A stretch of DNA of 9,299 nt, from contig JAEYUU010000680.1 of assembly GCA_023429545.1 (NCBI GenBank), positions 1-9,299 on the forward strand, written 5' to 3'. Shown here in pieces: positions 6,108 to 9,299 of the stretch. Under the pieces are notes generated by a model. The model saw nothing but the letters and a program-made list of their open reading frames with translations, did not search any database and was not told the DNA's origin. Source of the stretch: Verrucomicrobiota bacterium. Lineage in GTDB: Bacteria > Verrucomicrobiota > Verrucomicrobiia > Verrucomicrobiales > Verrucomicrobiaceae. The position numbers and the translations under genes were made by a program. How positions within the stretch are numbered: the stretch's first letter is position 1; the number at the start of each line of letters is the position of its first letter.

Positions 6108-7571
6108 ATGCAAGGACAAGAACAATCCGAAAGCGAACTGCTCCAGAACCGTCGCGAAAAGCTCGAAGCGCTTCGTGCCAAGGGCATTGATCCCTTTGGC
6201 CGCCGGTTTGATACGACCCATCAGCCCGGAGCGCTGCGAAAAGAGTTCGTGCCGGATCTTTCCGTGCAAATTGCAGGACGCATCACGGCGCGCCGCACCA
6301 TGGGGAAGGCCGTGTTCTTCGACGTCTCCGACTTCACGGGACGCATCCAGTGCTATGTGAACAAGAAGGAGGTGGGTGATGATGTGTTTCTTCTCATCAC
6401 CGAGCTGCTGGACATCGGCGACTGGCTGGGTGTGGTGGGCAAGACCTTCGTCACCAAGACCGGCGAACCGAGCGTGCAGGTGGAAACAATGAGCGTGCAG
6501 GGCAAGTCGCTGCGTCCGCTGCCGGACAAGTACCACGGCGTGCAGGATCGCGAGATCAAGTACCGTCAGCGCTACCTTGACCTCATCTCCAATCCGCGCA
6601 GCCTCGACATCTTCGTGACCCGCAGCCTCATCATCGCGGAGATGCGCCGCTGGATGCAGGATCGCGGCTTCCTCGAGGTGGAGACGCCGATGATGCAGGA
6701 CGTCCCCGGCGGCGCCGCGGCGAAGCCTTTCGAGACATTCTTCCATGCGCTAAACCAGCCCATGTACCTGCGCATCGCGCCGGAACTTTTCCTCAAGAGA
6801 TTGCTTGTGGGCGGATTCACGAAGATTTTCGAGATGAACAGGAACTTCCGCAACGAAGGCGTGAGCCGGCGGCACAATCCGGAGTTCACCATGATGGAGG
6901 CGTACTGGGCCTTCTCCGACTTTGAGCAGATGGCGGACCTCGTGGAGAGCCTCGTGTGCCATCTCGCAGAGAAGTTTTGCGGTACGCTCCTCATCGAGCA
7001 CAAGGATGATGAGGGCACCGTGACCCGCACCATCAATCTGGCGCGGCCGTGGAAGCGCGCGCCGTATCGGGAGCTGATCCGCGGCGTGGCCGGCGAGAAC
7101 TGGTTTGATCTCAGCAATGAGCAGAAGAAAGCCCGCTGCGCCGAGCTCGGCGTGGAGGTGAGCCCCCACATGGAGGACTACGAGGTCAGCCAGCAGGTGT
7201 TTGAGAAGCTCATCGAAGAGAAGAGCTTTGATCCGCTTTTTGTCACCCATGTGCCGAAGGAACTCGTCCCACTCGCGAAGCAGAACACTTCTGACAGCAG
7301 CGTGGTGGATGTGTATGAACTCGTGATCAACGGCGTGGAGATTTCACCCGGCTACAGCGAGCTCAATGATCCCATCGTGCAGCGCGATCGCCTTGAGCAT
7401 CAGGCTGGAGAGGAAACGCAGAAGCTGGATGAAGAGTTCCTCCTCGCTTTGGAGTACGGCATGCCCTCCGCTGGCGGCAACGGCATCGGCATCGATCGCC
7501 TTGTGATGATGCTCACCGGTGCGGAAAGCATCCGCGACGTGGTGCTGTTCCCGCAGTTGAAGAGGAAGTAA
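6108..7571 (+). CDS. lysS: Lysyl-tRNA synthetase, class II
   Basis: Charges tRNA-Lys with lysine in the cytosol. 487 residues, close to the usual length of bacterial LysS. A helical N-terminus (about 1-30) precedes the OB-fold anticodon-binding domain (about 53-135; QIAGRITARRTMGKAVFFDV). The class II catalytic core follows: motif 1 around 186-196 (RGFLEVETPMM), motif 2 at 247-269 (FRNEGVSRRHNPEFTMMEAY) and motif 3 at 451-482, centred on GIGIDRLVMMLTG and the conserved DVVLFP. The lysine/ATP pocket block reads VEISPGYSELNDP (410-422). The frame is open far upstream, from 5580, but that part is antisense to the phosphoesterase; conserved N-terminal sequence starts at ATG 6108, which is why that start is used. 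There is no Shine-Dalgarno. Transcription ends at the strong hairpin at 7596-7634. Because only 15 bp separate it from its divergent neighbour, its promoter probably lies inside the neighbour's 5' coding region. Confidence 0.98.
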   Translation: MQGQEQSESELLQNRREKLEALRAKGIDPFGRRFDTTHQPGALRKEFVPDLSVQIAGRITARRTMGKAVFFDVSDFTGRIQCYVNKKEVGDDVFLLITELLDIGDWLGVVGKTFVTKTGEPSVQVETMSVQGKSLRPLPDKYHGVQDREIKYRQRYLDLISNPRSLDIFVTRSLIIAEMRRWMQDRGFLEVETPMMQDVPGGAAAKPFETFFHALNQPMYLRIAPELFLKRLLVGGFTKIFEMNRNFRNEGVSRRHNPEFTMMEAYWAFSDFEQMADLVESLVCHLAEKFCGTLLIEHKDDEGTVTRTINLARPWKRAPYRELIRGVAGENWFDLSNEQKKARCAELGVEVSPHMEDYEVSQQVFEKLIEEKSFDPLFVTHVPKELVPLAKQNTSDSSVVDVYELVINGVEISPGYSELNDPIVQRDRLEHQAGEETQKLDEEFLLALEYGMPSAGGNGIGIDRLVMMLTGAESIRDVVLFPQLKRK

Positions 7572-7595
7572 CGAAGTCAGAGAGAGATTCACGAG

Positions 7596-7634
7596 ATGAC
7601 TGGCCTTCTGATGAGGAGGGCCGGTCATTTTTTT
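7596..7634 (+). terminator. Rho-independent terminator of lysS
   Basis: ATGACTGGCC (7596-7605) pairs with GGCCGGTCAT (7619-7628), with one T·G wobble; the stem can extend inward by about three further pairs. It is followed directly by a run of seven T (7628-7634). It lies 25 bp after the lysS stop codon and isolates lysS from the next gene. Confidence 0.92.
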
Positions 7635-7806
7635 GCTGCGCATGCTTCTGGGGGGAGGACTTCCAAGAAACATCTGTGTTTCCCGTCATGCCCGTGAGCC
7701 TGATTTCCAAAGCTTGCTTAAAACTGCGCATTACTGATAGCCTTCACAGAATTTACGGTCGGTTTACACACCGCGCCCGGTGTCTCCGCTACGCTTCCCC
7801 TTGATT
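7635..7806 (+). promoter_or_regulatory. Intergenic leader of the large secreted protein, with a small hairpin
   Basis: No gene is seen in this spacer of about 170 bp. It must contain the promoter of the gene at 7807. The AT-richest part is 7701-7766, with TTGCTT at 7714-7719 and a poor -10-like ATAGCC about 17 bp later, which I do not regard as a firm call. Two TTTAC units occur at 7752-7756 and 7763-7767. Right after them, ACACCG (7768-7773) and CGGTGT (7778-7783) form a perfect 6-bp hairpin with loop CGCC, in what is probably the 5' leader. Confidence 0.35.
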
Positions 7807-9299
7807 ATGATCCGCCGCTGCCTCTCCGTCACCGTGGCTTCCCTGCTGGGCCTCGCTCTTGTCGTTCAAGGGCAAACTCCCACGCCGCCCGCACCCCCTT
7901 CGCCGGCTCCGGCTGCAACACCGCCCCCGAGTGCGGTGGCCCCGGCGCCACCTCCTGCAACGATCCCTCCCTTGCCGGCGCCGACACCTCCAGTGGTGAG
8001 TCCTCCTCCCGTCGCTCCGTCGGCGCCACCCGGCCCCACCCCGCCTCCGGCGCGTCGACTATTGCCCGCAGCGCCGACACCGTCGTCTCCAACTTCTGCT
8101 GGCCCCGAGCCCGTGGTGCGCGAGCGGGAGCGCACCATCTATGTGCCGTATGAAGAGCTTGAGAAGGTCTTCACGGATGGTGGCAAGGGCGTGTTCCTTC
8201 CCTACAAGGAATTCCTCGAACTATGGCAGGAACTGAACCTGAAGCGCACGAAGGACGAAACGAAACCACCCCAGGAAGGTGTCGTCTCGCGCGCCGAGTA
8301 CACCGGCACGGTCGAGGCTGATGTGCTCACGGTGGAAGCGAAGGTGACGGTGGAGTCCTTCAAAGAAGGCTGGCTGACCATTCCCCTGGCAAGAGGTGGC
8401 GCCTTGCCAGGCGTGACGGATGTGGATGCCGGCAAAGCGACGCTGTCGAACCGGGCAGACGGTTATGATCTCATCGTGCCGGACAAAGGGGTGTATGAGC
8501 TCAAGATGAAACTGCATGCGCCCATCACCCGCAGCGGTGGGAAATCACGGTTGAACCTGACTCTGCCCTCCGCGGCCGTGTCCCGGTTCGTGGCGACCGT
8601 GCCTGGCAGTGGCTGGGAGTTTGAGGTCAATCCTGCAGCCGCCTTCACCTCACGTCCAGCGGGGGACAAGACGGAACTGTCCTTTTTCTTCGGCAGCGGG
8701 TCTCGGTTTGAGATTGCATGGAGCATGCCTGAAACCGCCGTTGCCCTGAAGCCGCTCATTCTCGCTTCGAGCAAGGTCACCACGGAGGTGCGTGGTGGAT
8801 CGCTGGCCACGAATGCCGCCATCGACGTGCGTATCCTGCGTGCGCCGGTGAGCGAATTCGTCATCACCGTGCCTGCGGGGCAATCGGTGCTTTCCGTGAC
8901 GGGAGATGACGTGAAGGAATGGAAGCTGGATGGCGCCGACGTTCCTGCGGGCGGAGCCCCACAGAAGCTCACTATCGTGCTCAATGAGCCGGCGAAAGCC
9001 AGGTGGACCGGCACGGTATCCCTGGAAGTGCCGCTGCCGAAACTGCCCGCGGAACCCGTGGTGCCGGTTATCCAGATGGTCGGAGCTTCTCAGGATCGTG
9101 GAGACATCACCGTGGTGGCTGAACCGCAGCTTGATGTGACACCGAAGGCGGGAGAGGGGCTCATCCAGCAGACGGCAGGGCATGAAGTGGGCCATGGGCT
9201 GATGAACGTGACCGCCTACCGCTATCTGAAGCAGCCCGTGCAGCTCACCCTGTCCGTCAGTGAAGCGAAGCCCCAGGTGGACGTGGAGGGCCTCACCAC
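7807..9299 (+). CDS. Large secreted protein with Pro-rich linker, 3' end beyond window
   Basis: I read 497 codons from ATG 7807 with no stop before the window ends. The N-terminus, MIRRCLSVTVASLLGLALVV, is a signal peptide. Residues about 24-102 are a low-complexity Pro/Ala/Ser/Thr linker (repeated PAPPP and PPPS patterns), likely an extended spacer. A conserved-looking box at about 111-140 follows, IYVPYEELEKVF then GKGVFLPYKEFLELW; similar boxes occur near the N-terminus of large uncharacterised exported proteins of Planctomycetes and Verrucomicrobia. The rest is beta-rich, with repeating strand patterns (VEADVLTVEAKVTVES, VYELKMKLHAP, SRFVATVPGSGWEFEV) and frequent Val/Thr alternation, as in extracellular or envelope beta-sandwich proteins. 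The TAGHEVGHG stretch near codons 457-465 resembles a metal site by chance only and is not in a protease context. Export is well supported; function is unknown. It is preceded by the lysS terminator, so it is independently transcribed. Confidence 0.85.
   Translation, partial: MIRRCLSVTVASLLGLALVVQGQTPTPPAPPSPAPAATPPPSAVAPAPPPATIPPLPAPTPPVVSPPPVAPSAPPGPTPPPARRLLPAAPTPSSPTSAGPEPVVRERERTIYVPYEELEKVFTDGGKGVFLPYKEFLELWQELNLKRTKDETKPPQEGVVSRAEYTGTVEADVLTVEAKVTVESFKEGWLTIPLARGGALPGVTDVDAGKATLSNRADGYDLIVPDKGVYELKMKLHAPITRSGGKSRLNLTLPSAAVSRFVATVPGSGWEFEVNPAAAFTSRPAGDKTELSFFFGSGSRFEIAWSMPETAVALKPLILASSKVTTEVRGGSLATNAAIDVRILRAPVSEFVITVPAGQSVLSVTGDDVKEWKLDGADVPAGGAPQKLTIVLNEPAKARWTGTVSLEVPLPKLPAEPVVPVIQMVGASQDRGDITVVAEPQLDVTPKAGEGLIQQTAGHEVGHGLMNVTAYRYLKQPVQLTLSVSEAKPQVDVEGLT

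Noticed and set aside
7807..8110. Pro-rich coding repeats considered as a tandem DNA repeat
   Set aside because: The units are irregular in length and codon use; this is a low-complexity protein linker, not a DNA tandem array.
7829..8138. Minus-strand Gly/Ala-rich frames opposite the new gene at 7807
   Set aside because: They are the reverse complement of the Pro-rich linker; CC-rich proline codons read backwards give Gly-rich translations.

Overview
The window is an ordinary-looking stretch of a GC-rich bacterial chromosome carrying eight protein genes, two of them cut by the window edges. I see no rRNA, tRNA, CRISPR array, insertion sequence, integrase or att site. The protein set (secreted DUF4139 protein, five-LysM lipoprotein, large secreted protein with a Pro-rich linker and a conserved VPYEE...GVFLPYKEF box, class II lysyl-tRNA synthetase) and the lack of Shine-Dalgarno sequences suggest the Planctomycetes-Verrucomicrobia group, most likely Verrucomicrobiota. 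This is a judgement from protein style, not from a database search.

Layout. 1-1926: a cell-wall pair, an N-acetylmuramoyl-L-alanine amidase (minus, 3' end missing) transcribed away from a LysM lipoprotein (plus), with a short AT-rich divergent spacer that holds a 12-13 bp direct repeat. 1927-3090: a membrane-anchored transglutaminase-like protein with an internal zinc-ribbon-like CxxC...CxxC segment (minus), convergent with the LysM gene. 3091-3315: a divergent spacer unusually rich in inverted repeats. 3316-3606: a small orphan gene (plus). 3651-5177: a secreted DUF4139 protein (minus), convergent with the orphan. 5322-6092: a PdeM-like metallophosphoesterase (minus), back to back with lysS (6108-7571, plus) and only 15 bp away. 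lysS ends at a strong intrinsic terminator (7596-7634). After a spacer of about 170 bp, 7807 onward encodes a large secreted protein that runs off the right edge.

How the genes fit together. Most products are predicted to act at or outside the inner membrane: the amidase cleaves peptidoglycan stem peptides, the LysM lipoprotein should bind glycan, and the transglutaminase-like, DUF4139 and Pro-rich proteins are exported or anchored. lysS is housekeeping, and the phosphoesterase is probably cytosolic. Strands alternate so often that nearly every gene must be its own transcription unit; there is no multi-gene operon. I found no convincing new multi-gene system. The most unusual points are the zinc-ribbon/transglutaminase architecture, the hairpin cluster at 3111-3196, the 15-bp lysS divergent junction, and the divergent amidase/LysM pair with its duplicated promoter-region motif.
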